From Olsenella sp. SW781 (GTDB lineage: Bacteria; Actinomycetota; Coriobacteriia; Coriobacteriales; Atopobiaceae), in assembly GCF_012027725.1 (NCBI RefSeq), contig NZ_SJOU01000011.1:1-64000 (forward strand): a stretch of 64,000 nucleotides of DNA. The letters run 5' to 3'. Position 1 is the first letter of the stretch. Every line of letters starts with the position of its first letter. Positions 16,973 through 25,195 of the stretch are shown here, piece by piece. The notes under the pieces are model-generated. The model saw only the letters and a program-made list of their open reading frames with translations. It made no database searches and was not told the origin of the DNA. The translations under genes and the position numbers were made by a program.

Positions 16973-17860
16973 CTATTCCCAGCCTCCCAGTGCAGGATTC
17001 CATGCCTTGCCTTCCGCGGAGCCTTCAAGCACCGGATCGAATAAGGCGGTAGCAAGCGCAACAGCATCGGAAATGTCCCCAATGTCGTAGACCAGAGGCA
17101 CCTGTCGACATAACTTCCTGAACCTGGCCGCCCCTGCGCCAAACCACTCCGCAGGAATCTCGAAGTGATTGGGGAGAGGCATTCTTCTTGCAAGGCATTC
17201 CAGACTTAGTCGCCGAGAGAGCTTCGTACCGTCAATCGCACAGCTTCGGGCGAACACCACAACATCAACCAGATCCTTCTGTCTCGAAGAAGGCCTGTCG
17301 TGGTGCCGTTCCACGATGCCGCAGAACTTATCGGCAAGCGAGCTCTCTGCCGCATACACGTGGTAGGAGCATGTCGGAAGGTCTCGCACAGTAATCCGAT
17401 CGACAGGCATGACGGTGTCGAAATCGTCTTGGGGAATGTCATCGACCACAAGGTCGATAGAGATATCCTGGAGCCTCTTGTTCCCCAGTCGGACCTGGAA
17501 CCTCACGTTCATGCCAGATCGATACTCGTCCTCCGCCTTGATGGGAGCCATTCCCGCAAATGAGAACGTGACGAAGTCCCCTAAGTCAGTAGCAGCCAGA
17601 CGCTTCAGCTCCTCAACGGCTTCCTCGAGATCGTCGCCCGTTGACAGGAGATCTATGTCGCGCGTCGTACGAGCATCAATCGTGCGCGCGAGCATGCCCA
17701 GCCCTCCTTTGAGCAGAAAGCGAGAGTCGGGGTCGCTGAAAACTCGACAGAGGAGCCGATGGAAGAAGAATCCTGCATAAGCCCTGCCGGTATTCATCGG
17801 CGATGCCTTCGCCGCGGCCTTGATCGCCTTATCAAGATCCTCTGAAGTCTTATACCTCAT
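16973..17860 (-). CDS. abiEii: AbiEii-family nucleotidyltransferase toxin
   Basis: 295 aa. Motif I FLLKGGLGMLAR and the acidic pair in TRDIDLL are the AbiEii/AbiGii nucleotidyltransferase signature, followed by a D-x-V strand (ISIDLVVDDI), KLAD-like SSLADKFCGIVERH and a Lys/Asp motif (QKDLVDVV). AbiEii is the toxin of a type IV toxin-antitoxin system that aborts phage infection, probably by modifying tRNA (known for the related MenT proteins). The gene overlaps abiEi by 11 bp. Confidence 0.88.
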   Translation of the reverse strand: MRYKTSEDLDKAIKAAAKASPMNTGRAYAGFFFHRLLCRVFSDPDSRFLLKGGLGMLARTIDARTTRDIDLLSTGDDLEEAVEELKRLAATDLGDFVTFSFAGMAPIKAEDEYRSGMNVRFQVRLGNKRLQDISIDLVVDDIPQDDFDTVMPVDRITVRDLPTCSYHVYAAESSLADKFCGIVERHHDRPSSRQKDLVDVVVFARSCAIDGTKLSRRLSLECLARRMPLPNHFEIPAEWFGAGAARFRKLCRQVPLVYDIGDISDAVALATALFDPVLEGSAEGKAWNPALGGWE

Positions 17861-18482
17861 GGAGATTGCACTCCTTGAAAGCCCGGCGCACCTTGCGAGC
17901 CTTCCCAGGCGCGAGTCGCCTTACGATGGCGCGCAGTTTCTCGAGGTCAAGCCCCTTCTCCAGCGCGTCATCGTAAGCATCTCGCACAAGCGAGAGCTCT
18001 TCGTCATCGAGCACAAGGTCAACGATGGTTCGTTCCGGCCTCGTTACGGCAAACCCATGTTCAAAACCCACGTCTTCCCAGGAGATCTGTCGGACAGAGA
18101 AGCGCACATCGGGGTTTCTGGTCTTGAGCCGTCTGGGGGCATACATACGGATGGGGGTCAGGAAGAAGTCACCGATACCGATGAGGGATGCCGCCGTAGT
18201 TCCGCCAACAGCAATACCGTCCCACGCGCCATACGCCATTCGCTCATGAAGCATCTTCTCGGGAGACGTCAGCTTCCAAGCAGCGGCGATCTCGTCGGCG
18301 GGAGAAGACGTCACCGCGGCCGAGCGATACGCTCCGTGCGCGAGCCTCACGAGCCGCCCGGCGGAGCAGGCCTTTGCTAGAGCGCCGCGAGATATGCCGA
18401 GGCGCTCCGCTTGAGCGGTCGTGAACACGCCTTCGGAAGCGGAAAGCGAGTCAATGAACGGTGCTTGTCTCTGTCTATTCAT
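17850..18482 (-). CDS. abiEi: AbiEi-type antitoxin
   Basis: 210 aa. The N-terminal winged helix (GVFTTAQAERLGISRGALAKACSAG, residues 18-43) and the RLAHGAYR segment define AbiEi antitoxins; the C-terminal antitoxin domain follows (RPERTIVDLVLD). AbiEi represses the operon and protects from AbiEii without direct contact in known systems. Translation may be coupled to a 30-codon frame upstream whose stop overlaps this ATG. Confidence 0.86.
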   Translation of the reverse strand: MNRQRQAPFIDSLSASEGVFTTAQAERLGISRGALAKACSAGRLVRLAHGAYRSAAVTSSPADEIAAAWKLTSPEKMLHERMAYGAWDGIAVGGTTAASLIGIGDFFLTPIRMYAPRRLKTRNPDVRFSVRQISWEDVGFEHGFAVTRPERTIVDLVLDDEELSLVRDAYDDALEKGLDLEKLRAIVRRLAPGKARKVRRAFKECNLHEV

Positions 18483-18567
18483 GTCTCAATTGTAGCCTAT
18501 TAAGATACTTTTGCGGCATATTCTCCATCCACTTGAAACTATTGGGAGCAACGAGCTTCCATTCCAT
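18475..18567 (-). CDS. Small frame coupled to abiEi
   Basis: 30 aa starting MEWKLVAP, with a strong GGAGG seven bases before its ATG. Its TAG lies 8 bp inside the abiEi gene, an arrangement that favours translational coupling. I recognise no family. It may be the tail of a gene broken between this frame and the one at 18581. Confidence 0.4.
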   Translation of the reverse strand: MEWKLVAPNSFKWMENMPQKYLNRLQLRHE

Positions 18568-18580
18568 GCACGCCTCCAAT

Positions 18581-18718
18581 TCACGTGGCGCTTCTGATAA
18601 AGCATAGATTCATAAGTTGATTGCGGGCTGCAGCACAAAGACCGAGTGCCTCACGAACCAGCGCGCAAACCCGCACGCCGTTCTTCTCGTCAAAATGCTT
18701 GATAGACTTCTCGGCCAT
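18581..18718 (-). CDS. Small hypothetical protein
   Basis: 45 aa beginning MAEKSIKHFDEKNG, with GGGGGC upstream. The EKNG stretch is encoded by the dispersed GAGAAGAAC motif. It is the first frame after a long leader and an SOS-like promoter. No homologue recognised; could be a remnant. Confidence 0.35.
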   Translation of the reverse strand: MAEKSIKHFDEKNGVRVCALVREALGLCAAARNQLMNLCFIRSAT

Positions 18719-18719
18719 A

Positions 18720-18942
18720 GCTGAGCCCCCGTTTCACTCACGGCAAATTAACCTGCATAGACTGTGAGTCCGGACTCTTGGGGTGCCGGAAGACGGGGGC
18801 GCGTGCCCGCCCGGGGGCTTCAAGTGTGACCAGTCCCTGCTACCCCTGATCACCCGTCGGCACGCACCATTGGGGGCCTCCGTGCCGCTCTTGTTGTTCC
18901 CGTACCTTGTGGAGAGTATAGCACAATATGAAACATCTGTTC
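18720..18942 (-). promoter_or_regulatory. SOS-like promoter and long GC-rich leader
   Basis: On the minus strand GAACAGATGTTT (18942-18931, one mismatch to GAACN4GTTC) overlaps the -35 of a promoter with TATACT at 18920-18915, spacing 17. The predicted leader of about 190 nt before the small gene at 18718 is very GC-rich, with many short complementary blocks (for example CCCCCGGGCGGGCACG). It fits no riboswitch class I know. Confidence 0.4.
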
Positions 18943-19092
18943 GTATCATTTTAATATTCTGCTGTAGCTCTTTTCGAGCAGCCCGATCTTCTCGTCCATG
19001 GCTCCGAATTGCGAGAACGCGAGAAGAACCGTTGGGCAAGGAGCACGCACCACATAACCTCCCGCGCCTGTGCTACGATGCCCCCGACCCAA

Positions 19093-19139
19093 CGGGTCTC
19101 TGACGAGGGCAGCCGTACCAGAATCGCAAAGACGGCGCA
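19093..19139 (+). ncRNA. Guanidine-III riboswitch
   Basis: The blocks TGACGAGGGCAGCCGTACC, then CGCAAAGACGGCGC match the class III guanidine (ykkC-III) aptamer, where GACGAG...GCCGTACC pairs as a pseudoknot with AAGACGGCGC. The TGGGAGG ribosome binding site of sugE begins 6 nt after the pseudoknot, so guanidine binding would be expected to open it. The downstream gene is the expected guanidinium exporter. Confidence 0.85.
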
Positions 19140-19157
19140 TCTATCTGGGAGGTTGTC

Positions 19158-19481
19158 ATGGATTGGGTCATTTTGGTCGTGTCGGGCGCAATGGAGGCCA
19201 TCTGGGCCCAAGCCCTCGACCGCTCCGAGGGCTTCACGCAGCCCATCCCCACGATTGTGTTCATCGCCGCCCTCGCGGCGAGCATGCTCGGACTGAGCCA
19301 CGCTGTCCGAACGATTCCGCTGGGCACCGCCTACGCCGTCTGGGTGGGCATCGGCGCCGCGCTCACGGTGGCGTGGGGCATCGCCTCCGGCGCGGAGTCG
19401 TTCTCTTGGGCAAAGATCCTGCTCATCGCGGGCCTCGTGGCATGCGTCGTCGGCCTCAAGCTGGTGGGCGAGGCGCACTAG
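19158..19481 (+). CDS. sugE: Guanidinium exporter SugE/Gdx (SMR family)
   Basis: 107 aa with four membrane helices. The essential Glu13 lies in SGAMEAIWAQAL, and GTAYAVWVGIGAA in helix 3 and KILLIAGLVACVVGLKL in helix 4 complete the small multidrug resistance fold. The Trp next to Glu13 and the aptamer upstream point to the Gdx subtype, which exports guanidinium in exchange for protons. Regulated by the riboswitch at 19093. Confidence 0.92.
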   Translation: MDWVILVVSGAMEAIWAQALDRSEGFTQPIPTIVFIAALAASMLGLSHAVRTIPLGTAYAVWVGIGAALTVAWGIASGAESFSWAKILLIAGLVACVVGLKLVGEAH

Positions 19482-20659
19482 GCGCTGTCCTCAGAAGCAG
19501 CCCATTTCTCGGCTGCCACAAGCACATTATGGTAGCGTGGGTCGTCACCCGCAAGCTCGCGCCACTCGGAGGACGAGACGCGCTCGGCGAGCGCCTGACG
19601 CATGAGCGATGCCACCTCGTCCGCCTGGCGGGCCTTATGCTCGGCCCACGCCTCGCCCGCTTGGGAGGGGTCGAGGCGGACACCCACGCGATCCCAGAGC
19701 GGAAGGCCGGACGGGCTTGGGCCTGCCGGAGCGACAGCCATGGCTTCTGCTGCCCGCGCAAGGGCGCTGAGCGCACCGTCCTTCTCGCCAGCCCTGCGCA
19801 ATACCTCGGCAACCTCGAGAGACATCGTTGCCGAGAAGAACGGGTTCACCGCACTTAGGTCGAGCGCCTCGAAGACCGCCTCAGCAGCGGCGCCGGCCGC
19901 CCGCGCGAACGCCGCGTCGTCCCGCATCCCCACCTCCTGCATGAGCGACGAGAGCACGAAGCTCGCCGCGCGCAGGCGCTCTGCCTGCAGAAGGTCGAGG
20001 GCCTCGTCGTTGCGGCCCAGCTTGCGGTAGGCGGAGGCGAGAAGCATCGTCGGAGCGCTCGCGTCCTGCCGGCGCACGAGCAACTCCAGCAGCGCCACCG
20101 CCTCCTCGTGCCGCCCCGCCTGGAAGAGCGTCGTGGCCTTCTGCTGCTGCGCGAGATACAGGGTCGAGGGGTCCGTAGCCACCTCGAGCGCGCGGTCGAG
20201 CAGGCCGAGCGCCTCGTCAATGAGAGTCGAGGAATCGAGTGCGCCGTCCTTCTCGCCCGCCGGGGCGAACGGCGTTGCCATGCCGGCCGCCCACACCGTG
20301 AGGAGTGACGCCAGCATGAGCAGCAGGTTCGCGTCCGAGTAGTGCTTCGCCGCGAGCTCTCGCAGTCGCTCGTATGCGGCGCCCAGGTCCTTCTCGCCTA
20401 ATGCGTAGACCTCGGCATAGAGCGCAGCAGACTCCTCCTGAGAGAGCTCGTCGCGCCAGTCGAAGAGCTCGTCCAAAGTGAGCGAGAAGTACGCGGCGAT
20501 GCGCGGCAGGAGACTCACGTCCGGGAGGCTCTGCCCGAGCTCCCACTTGCTCACGGCGGCCTTCGAGACGCCCAGGTGGGAGGCGAGAGCCTCTTGCGTG
20601 ACGCCCTTGCGGCGACGCTCTCGCACGATGGTGCGGCCGATGTTCACGCTCTCGCTCAT
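19478..20659 (-). CDS. XRE regulator with TPR-like repeats
   Basis: 393 aa. XRE helix-turn-helix in residues 8-63 (GVTQEALASHLGVSKAAVSKWELGQ), then an all-helical region of tetratricopeptide-like repeats (about 85-330; for example LYLAQQQKATTLFQAGRHEEAVALLE). This layout is like RRNPP/Rgg-type peptide-sensing regulators, so a peptide ligand is possible. Three loops between helices contain EKD stretches encoded by the dispersed motif (20387, 20246, 19778). The last codons overlap the sugE stop by 4 bp, converging. Confidence 0.8.
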   Translation of the reverse strand: MSESVNIGRTIVRERRRKGVTQEALASHLGVSKAAVSKWELGQSLPDVSLLPRIAAYFSLTLDELFDWRDELSQEESAALYAEVYALGEKDLGAAYERLRELAAKHYSDANLLLMLASLLTVWAAGMATPFAPAGEKDGALDSSTLIDEALGLLDRALEVATDPSTLYLAQQQKATTLFQAGRHEEAVALLELLVRRQDASAPTMLLASAYRKLGRNDEALDLLQAERLRAASFVLSSLMQEVGMRDDAAFARAAGAAAEAVFEALDLSAVNPFFSATMSLEVAEVLRRAGEKDGALSALARAAEAMAVAPAGPSPSGLPLWDRVGVRLDPSQAGEAWAEHKARQADEVASLMRQALAERVSSSEWRELAGDDPRYHNVLVAAEKWAASEDSA

Positions 20660-20779
20660 GGCTCCCCCTCGACGCTGCGAACAGCTGACACCTTCAGTAT
20701 GGGGTCGAGCGGAAGTGGAATCAAAGGAGCGCTGGTTGACGTTTCTCGCAAGCAGTCAACTGAGGTTCGACGCCCTACC

Positions 20780-21265
20780 CTAGAGCCGCACGAACATGCG
20801 ACGGGAATCGCTCGCCAAGCGCTGGAACCCAAAGTGAGCATAGAAGCCCTCCGCGTGCTCGTCAGCCGGGTCGACGACAAGCGCTCGCGACGCAACGATG
20901 AGCGACGCCGCGGCCGCACGGCGAATGGCGTCCTGCAGCAGTCGAGCTCCCGCCGACTCCCCCTGATAGCGCTCGTCGACGGCGAGCTGGCCAAGCAGCG
21001 TGCAGGGAATCGGGTTCGGAGCGTTTCGGCGCAACGCACCGGCCAGCGTCCCGACCCGCGCGACCGCATGGGTGCTCAGTGCATAGAAGCCGCAAATCTC
21101 GCCCGTAGCGAGGGGCAGGACGTAAACCCGAGCCGTCCCGTCGCGCATCGCACGATGCGCACGCTCCTTGAGCCAGGCGTCGTTGTCGCCGTTGCCGGAG
21201 CTAAACCCGTTCACATCGTCATCGTCGAGAAGCGGGCGGATGCGACGAAACGCTAGTCCTCCCAT
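20780..21265 (-). CDS. GNAT-type toxin, TacT-like
   Basis: 161 aa. The acetyl-CoA site is QLAVDERYQGESAGARLLQDAI (about residues 96-117; the family has RGxGxG), preceded by a FSSGNGDNDAWLKERA segment typical of TacT/AtaT toxins (usually F-x-C/S-G...LDxWL). Such toxins acetylate aminoacyl-tRNA. The antitoxin gene overlaps upstream by 13 bp. QGESAG replaces the more common QGxGIG, which should still bind the cofactor. Confidence 0.82.
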   Translation of the reverse strand: MGGLAFRRIRPLLDDDDVNGFSSGNGDNDAWLKERAHRAMRDGTARVYVLPLATGEICGFYALSTHAVARVGTLAGALRRNAPNPIPCTLLGQLAVDERYQGESAGARLLQDAIRRAAAASLIVASRALVVDPADEHAEGFYAHFGFQRLASDSRRMFVRL

Positions 21266-21543
21266 GAGAACTCGCGATTGAGCAGCTCGCGGGTGGCCAC
21301 GGGGACGGCGGAGTCGAGGGCATTCGCAAAGCGCTCGTAGTCATCCGCGGAGAGGTAGGTCGTGGTCTCGTCGCTCACCTGCCTGCGAACCTCAAACGGG
21401 AAGCCGCCGCACTCGTTGAACATGTGGACGAAGACCTTGATGGCAGCGGACGGCGTCAGGCCCAGGGCAGCGGTGTTCCTGACGAAGGCGTCCTTCTCCT
21501 CGGCGCTCAGCTTGGTGTTGAGCGACGTCATTGTCGTTGCCAT
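21253..21543 (-). CDS. Hybrid antitoxin: RelB/DinJ-like RHH with TacA-like tail
   Basis: 96 aa. Residues 5-58 resemble RelB/DinJ (LNTKLSAEEKDAFVRNTA, AAIKVFVHMFNE, GGFPFEVR). The tail (about 66-96; LSADDYERFANALDS then LLNREFSWED) resembles instead the toxin-neutralising end of DUF1778/TacA antitoxins (LSxxDWxxFxxALDxPPxPNxxLRxLL). With a GNAT toxin downstream this is the logical antitoxin. GGGGAGG precedes the ATG. An AT-rich promoter lies upstream. Confidence 0.78.
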   Translation of the reverse strand: MATTMTSLNTKLSAEEKDAFVRNTAALGLTPSAAIKVFVHMFNECGGFPFEVRRQVSDETTTYLSADDYERFANALDSAVPVATRELLNREFSWED

Positions 21544-21634
21544 GGGACCTCCCCTTCCGATTGTCCAAGTATCGTTATTTGATTCCATTTATACCACGTT
21601 AGACCACATAGTAATCCCATTGATTGGCAATCGG

Positions 21635-23017
21635 CTAACTCAGAGCCCCGCCCAGCAGCACGCGCGAGCACTCGCGGACGCAGAGCAGGTAGTACAGGGC
21701 GAGAAGCCCGAGCGTGCCCACCACGGAGCAGATCGTGATGGCGAGAAACACCTCGTCCGGCACGCCGCACGCGAGCTGGCGCACGAGCATGAGCCCAAAG
21801 CAGTCGTGCGCCACCGCGAGCGCCGCCGGAAGCGCGAAGGCGACGCCCACCTGCGCCCGCACGGCACCGCGCGCCTCTCGCTCGTCCATCCCGAGCGCCA
21901 TGAGCGTGGCGTAGGCGCGCCTGCCGTCCGCGGCCTGGCTCACCTGCTGCAGCGCGAGCACCGCGGCGGCAGCCACGAGAAACGCCTCCCCGTAGAAGAT
22001 CCCCACGTAGCCGATGGGCGCGAGCGACGCCTCCGAGAGCGCACCCGGGTCCACAAGCCCCGCGGCTCGCTGACCCACCGAGAACAGAAGCCCCGCGCAG
22101 ATCATGCAGACCGCGCAGGCAACGAGCACGCACGTGCACGAGAGCGCCTGGCACCCCGTGGACACGTGGCCCTCCACCTGCCGCAACGTGAAGGCGCGCA
22201 GCCCCTCCCAGTAGCTGGATCCACGGCGCAAGCGACTCGGCACGCCCATTGCCACCAGCCGAAAGACGAGCGAGGTGGCAACGTAGGCGGCCCACCCCAT
22301 CGGCAGGATCGCCAGCACGAAGAGCCCGGGCTGAGCCACGCACGAGCCCCACACCACGGCGAGAAGAACCACGGCCAGCGCCGCCTGTGCGCGCGTCACA
22401 CCGCGATGGCCGGACAGCGCAAGCCGCTCAGGCGCGCGGTCGTGCTCGAGAAGCTCCACGAGCGGCCGGCGCAGCACGTCAACCACGGAGAGCGCGATCG
22501 CCAGCCCCTCGATCCCGGCGAACCACGAGCACGCGTCGAGCGCGGCAGCGGGCGAGAAGGACCAGGCGAGCCGCCACGGCACGCCAAAGACGAACGCCGC
22601 CACCGCGCCAAAGGCCGGCGACGCCGCCACGCCGAGCGCGAGCCCCGCCGCCAGCGCCGCAAGCCCCACGAGCGCGCCCTCCGCCGCAAGTATTGCCGCG
22701 AGCGCCGGCGCACGCATCCCGAGCAGCGCGTACGTCCCGAACTCCCGCGAGCGCCGCCGCACGATGAAGCGCGTGGCATAGGCCACGAGCACGGCAAAGA
22801 CCAGCACCACGAAGACCGAGAAGGCGCCCGTTATGTCGCGCGCCTTCTGGATGACCTCGAGCTGCGGGCCGGTGAGCGGCATCGCCAGGAGGTAGTCGCC
22901 CGAGGCGTTGAACGCGTAAAGCAGGCACGTGGCAAAGGCGAGCGTGACAAGGTAGACCGAGTAGTCGCGGGCGCAGCGAGAGACGTTGCCGAGCGCGACG
23001 CGCAGGGTGACGGGCAT
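21635..23017 (-). CDS. FtsX-type ABC permease without adjacent ATPase
   Basis: 460 aa. TM1 (about residues 18-40), then an FtsX domain with SREFGTYALLGM and three membrane helices, then a second set ending in the same pattern (RRAYATLMALGMDEREA). This double FtsX layout matches BceB/YxdM-type permeases, but these have about 650 residues and a large extracellular loop that is missing here. No ATPase gene is next to it, so it is an orphan or uses an ATPase encoded elsewhere. The N-terminal motif RVALGNVSRCARDYSVY is typical. Confidence 0.78.
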   Translation of the reverse strand: MPVTLRVALGNVSRCARDYSVYLVTLAFATCLLYAFNASGDYLLAMPLTGPQLEVIQKARDITGAFSVFVVLVFAVLVAYATRFIVRRRSREFGTYALLGMRAPALAAILAAEGALVGLAALAAGLALGVAASPAFGAVAAFVFGVPWRLAWSFSPAAALDACSWFAGIEGLAIALSVVDVLRRPLVELLEHDRAPERLALSGHRGVTRAQAALAVVLLAVVWGSCVAQPGLFVLAILPMGWAAYVATSLVFRLVAMGVPSRLRRGSSYWEGLRAFTLRQVEGHVSTGCQALSCTCVLVACAVCMICAGLLFSVGQRAAGLVDPGALSEASLAPIGYVGIFYGEAFLVAAAAVLALQQVSQAADGRRAYATLMALGMDEREARGAVRAQVGVAFALPAALAVAHDCFGLMLVRQLACGVPDEVFLAITICSVVGTLGLLALYYLLCVRECSRVLLGGALS

Positions 23018-23239
23018 GACGGCTCCTTCCAGCCGGCGTCAGTGACGGGCCCATCGTCCTTCTCGCCCGCCCGGCGCGCCATCGCCCGGGCTTATGCTCC
23101 CCTAACGGTTTTGCAAGGTTACCTGCCGTAAACTGCAACTCTACCAACGGTCGAGCCAACTCTACTGGCGGTCGGTTGAGCGCGAGGCGGCGTCGCGTGA
23201 CGATGGCCCTGCCAGACGGACCCTAGCGAAAGGACCACC

Positions 23240-23650
23240 ATGACCAAGCAGACCTTCGGCGCCACCATCTCCGCCCTGCGCAAGGAGAAGGGCCTGACGC
23301 AGCTCGAGCTCGCCCGACAGATGGGCGTCACGGACAAGGCCGTGAGCAAGTGGGAGCGCAATCTGTCATTTCCGGACGTGGCGTCACTGCCCAAGCTGGC
23401 CGAGGTGCTCGGCACCTCGGTGGACGAGCTGCTCGAGGTGAAGACGGCGGCGCAGGAGGAGCCGGCGGGGTCCCGCGTGCCCGCGCTCGCGGAGCTTGTC
23501 CTCAAGGCGGTCGCGCTGGCCATGGGCGTGGGCGTGACCGCGCTCACCATCATGGACGAGGTGGAGCCGAGAAACGCGCTCGGGCTTCTCGGCATCGGCG
23601 TCGCGTGCCTGGCGCTCGTCCAGCTCATGCACACCCCCGAGCAGGAGTGA
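23240..23650 (+). CDS. XRE regulator with C-terminal membrane segments
   Basis: 136 aa. Helix-turn-helix in residues 7-62 (GLTQLELARQMGVTDKAVSKWERNLSFPD split over two helices), followed by two hydrophobic helices (about 80-103 and 112-130). Divergent from the FtsX permease gene with a 220-bp shared region, so it may control that gene; inference only. AAAGGA precedes the ATG. Confidence 0.82.
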   Translation: MTKQTFGATISALRKEKGLTQLELARQMGVTDKAVSKWERNLSFPDVASLPKLAEVLGTSVDELLEVKTAAQEEPAGSRVPALAELVLKAVALAMGVGVTALTIMDEVEPRNALGLLGIGVACLALVQLMHTPEQE

Positions 23651-23653
23651 TAC

Positions 23654-24000
23654 AAAGGGACTGTCCCCTCGCATCATCCAACCAGGACCCGTGCGTCTGC
23701 CAGCACGCGGGCGATGTCGGCCACGATGACCATGCCGCGGTCGGCGATTTGCGCGGGCAGCAGGTCGTGGCGGTCGTTCATCGCAACGTAGCGCGCGCAC
23801 TGGAAGAAGCGGTGGTCGCCCTGTATCTGGGCGACCTGCTCCTCCGGGTAGAGCTTCACGAACCGCGTGTCCTGGTTGGTGGTCACCACGAAGAAGTCCT
23901 TGCCCGCGAGCACACCCGCCCCACCGAGAAGGGGCGAGAGGAACTCCGCGGCGCAGCGAAAGCCGACGGCGGCGCCTCCCCCTACCCCTGACAACGCGCC
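23654..24000 (-). pseudogene. Decayed Sir2-like fragment, copy 1
   Basis: The minus strand reads FFVVTTNQDTRFVKLYPEEQ and then VAQIQGDHRFFQCAR, typical of the NAD- and zinc-binding core of Sir2-family (class M) deacylases/ADP-ribosyltransferases. Then it jumps to an unrelated VAMNDRHDLLPAQIADRG segment. A full Sir2 protein is about 280 aa; here the Rossmann start and most of the zinc module are missing. Compared with copy 2 (29188-29535), about 115 bp are deleted. A GGGACTGTCCC hairpin core lies at the left edge. Confidence 0.55.
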
Positions 24001-24089
24001 GACGGTCCGGGATGAGCGATCGAGAAGAATAAAGCCCCGGAGCATGGCGGATTAGCGCTACCCTTGAGAAGGCGACGAGAGGAGATCCC

Positions 24090-24638
24090 ATGAAGCCCAT
24101 GCGAAGGAAGCGCCAGCAGCTCGGCGAAGGCGCCTGCCGCGAGATCCTGGAGCGGGGGCGCGAGTGCGTGCTCGCCCTCGCCGGCAGCGATGCCACGGAC
24201 GGCCACCCCTACGCCGTGCCGGTGAACTACGTCTTCTCCTCCGCACGGGAGGGCGACGGCTCCCTCGGCCACGTCCTCATACACTGCGCGCCCGCCGGCG
24301 CCAAGCTCGACGCCCTCGCCGCGGACGAGCGCGTGAGCGTCTGCGTCATCGACCGCGCCGACGTGGCGCCCGAGAATCTCACCACGCTCTTCCGCAGCGT
24401 CATCGCCTTCGGGCGCGCCCGGCTGGTGGAGAGCGGCGACGAGCGCCGCGCCGCGCTCGTCGCCCTAGCGGGAAAGTGCGCCCCGGACCTTTCGACGGAG
24501 GCCGTGGACGCCGAGGTCGCGCGCTTCTTCGCGCGGACGGCCGTCATCGACGTCGCGCTCGAGCGCGTGAGCGGGAAACAGTGCATCGAGCTCGTGGAGG
24601 ATGCCCCTGGCGAGCCGACCGAGGGAGGGCTCTCATGA
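24090..24638 (+). CDS. Pyridoxamine 5'-phosphate oxidase-like flavoprotein
   Basis: 182 aa. A split beta-barrel flavin-binding fold of the NimA/HugZ-like group: GHPYAVPVNYVF strand, the IHCAPAGAKLDAL motif, RSVIAFGRARLV, and a C-terminal helical end with ALERVSGKQ. Such proteins reduce nitro compounds or bind heme or F420; the specific role is unknown. It heads the redox gene block between the Sir2 fragments. Confidence 0.8.
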   Translation: MKPMRRKRQQLGEGACREILERGRECVLALAGSDATDGHPYAVPVNYVFSSAREGDGSLGHVLIHCAPAGAKLDALAADERVSVCVIDRADVAPENLTTLFRSVIAFGRARLVESGDERRAALVALAGKCAPDLSTEAVDAEVARFFARTAVIDVALERVSGKQCIELVEDAPGEPTEGGLS

Positions 24639-24715
24639 GCGACATCCTCGTCGTGCGCGGCGGCGACCCCTTGCCGCCCCGCCGCTATCGTAGGAAAATG
24701 CTTCCGTCGATATAA
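24635..24715 (+). CDS. Very short frame after the PNPOx-like gene
   Basis: 26 aa starting MSDILVVRGG, coupled by ATGA to the stop of the previous gene and ending at the HxlR promoter. It looks like the N-terminal stub of a lost protein or a chance frame. Confidence 0.25.
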   Translation: MSDILVVRGGDPLPPRRYRRKMLPSI

Positions 24716-24741
24716 GTACGCATACTCATAATTGATACTTA
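24713..24741. promoter_or_regulatory. Inverted repeat in the HxlR promoter
   Basis: TAAGTA and TACTTA separated by 17 bp of AT-rich sequence, directly upstream of the hxlR-type gene. A probable operator for autoregulation and for the flavin reductase gene. Confidence 0.5.
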
Positions 24742-24763
24742 CCCAAGGGAAAGCGAGAGCTGC

Positions 24764-25096
24764 GTGGACGGGCGCTGCATATCGAACGAATGCCTGGGCG
24801 AGACGGGTTTCTCCTACACCCTGTCGCTCATCAGCGGCAAGTACAAGATGACGATCCTCTACGCGCTCATGGAGTTCGGCGTGGTGCGCTTCAACGAGCT
24901 GCAGCGCTACATCGGCACCATCTCGTACAAGACGCTCTCCTCGACGCTCAAGCAGCTCGAAGCCGACGGGCTCGTCCACCGCGAGGAGTACCCGCAGATC
25001 CCGCCCAAGGTCGAGTACAGCCTCACGGAGCGCGGCCGCTCCCTCGTGCCGGTGCTCGACCTCATGTGCGAGTGGGGCGAGCAGCACCGCTGGTAG
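24764..25096 (+). CDS. HxlR family regulator
   Basis: 110 aa from a GTG. Winged helix with the family motif ISGKYKMTILYALM, the recognition area RFNELQRYIGTISYKTLSSTLKQLE and the wing YSLTERGRSLVPVL. The N-terminal Cys residues (Cys5, Cys10) could sense redox state or electrophiles, as in HypR and related members. It precedes a flavin reductase gene in the same direction, a typical target. Confidence 0.88.
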   Translation: MDGRCISNECLGETGFSYTLSLISGKYKMTILYALMEFGVVRFNELQRYIGTISYKTLSSTLKQLEADGLVHREEYPQIPPKVEYSLTERGRSLVPVLDLMCEWGEQHRW

Positions 25097-25195
25097 CCGC
25101 GGCGCCCGGGCGCTAACCCCAAAGACAGTACTGGCACGCGCGGCGGGCGGGCCGTATGCTGCGGGTAACGCAAGGTCCCGTGAAAGGAGCGCACC

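Noticed and set aside
18745-18905. Known riboswitch, SRP RNA or tmRNA in the GC-rich leader
   Set aside because: I compared it with the conserved boxes of cobalamin, SAM, glycine, FMN, SRP and tmRNA that I know and found no match. Left as an unassigned leader.
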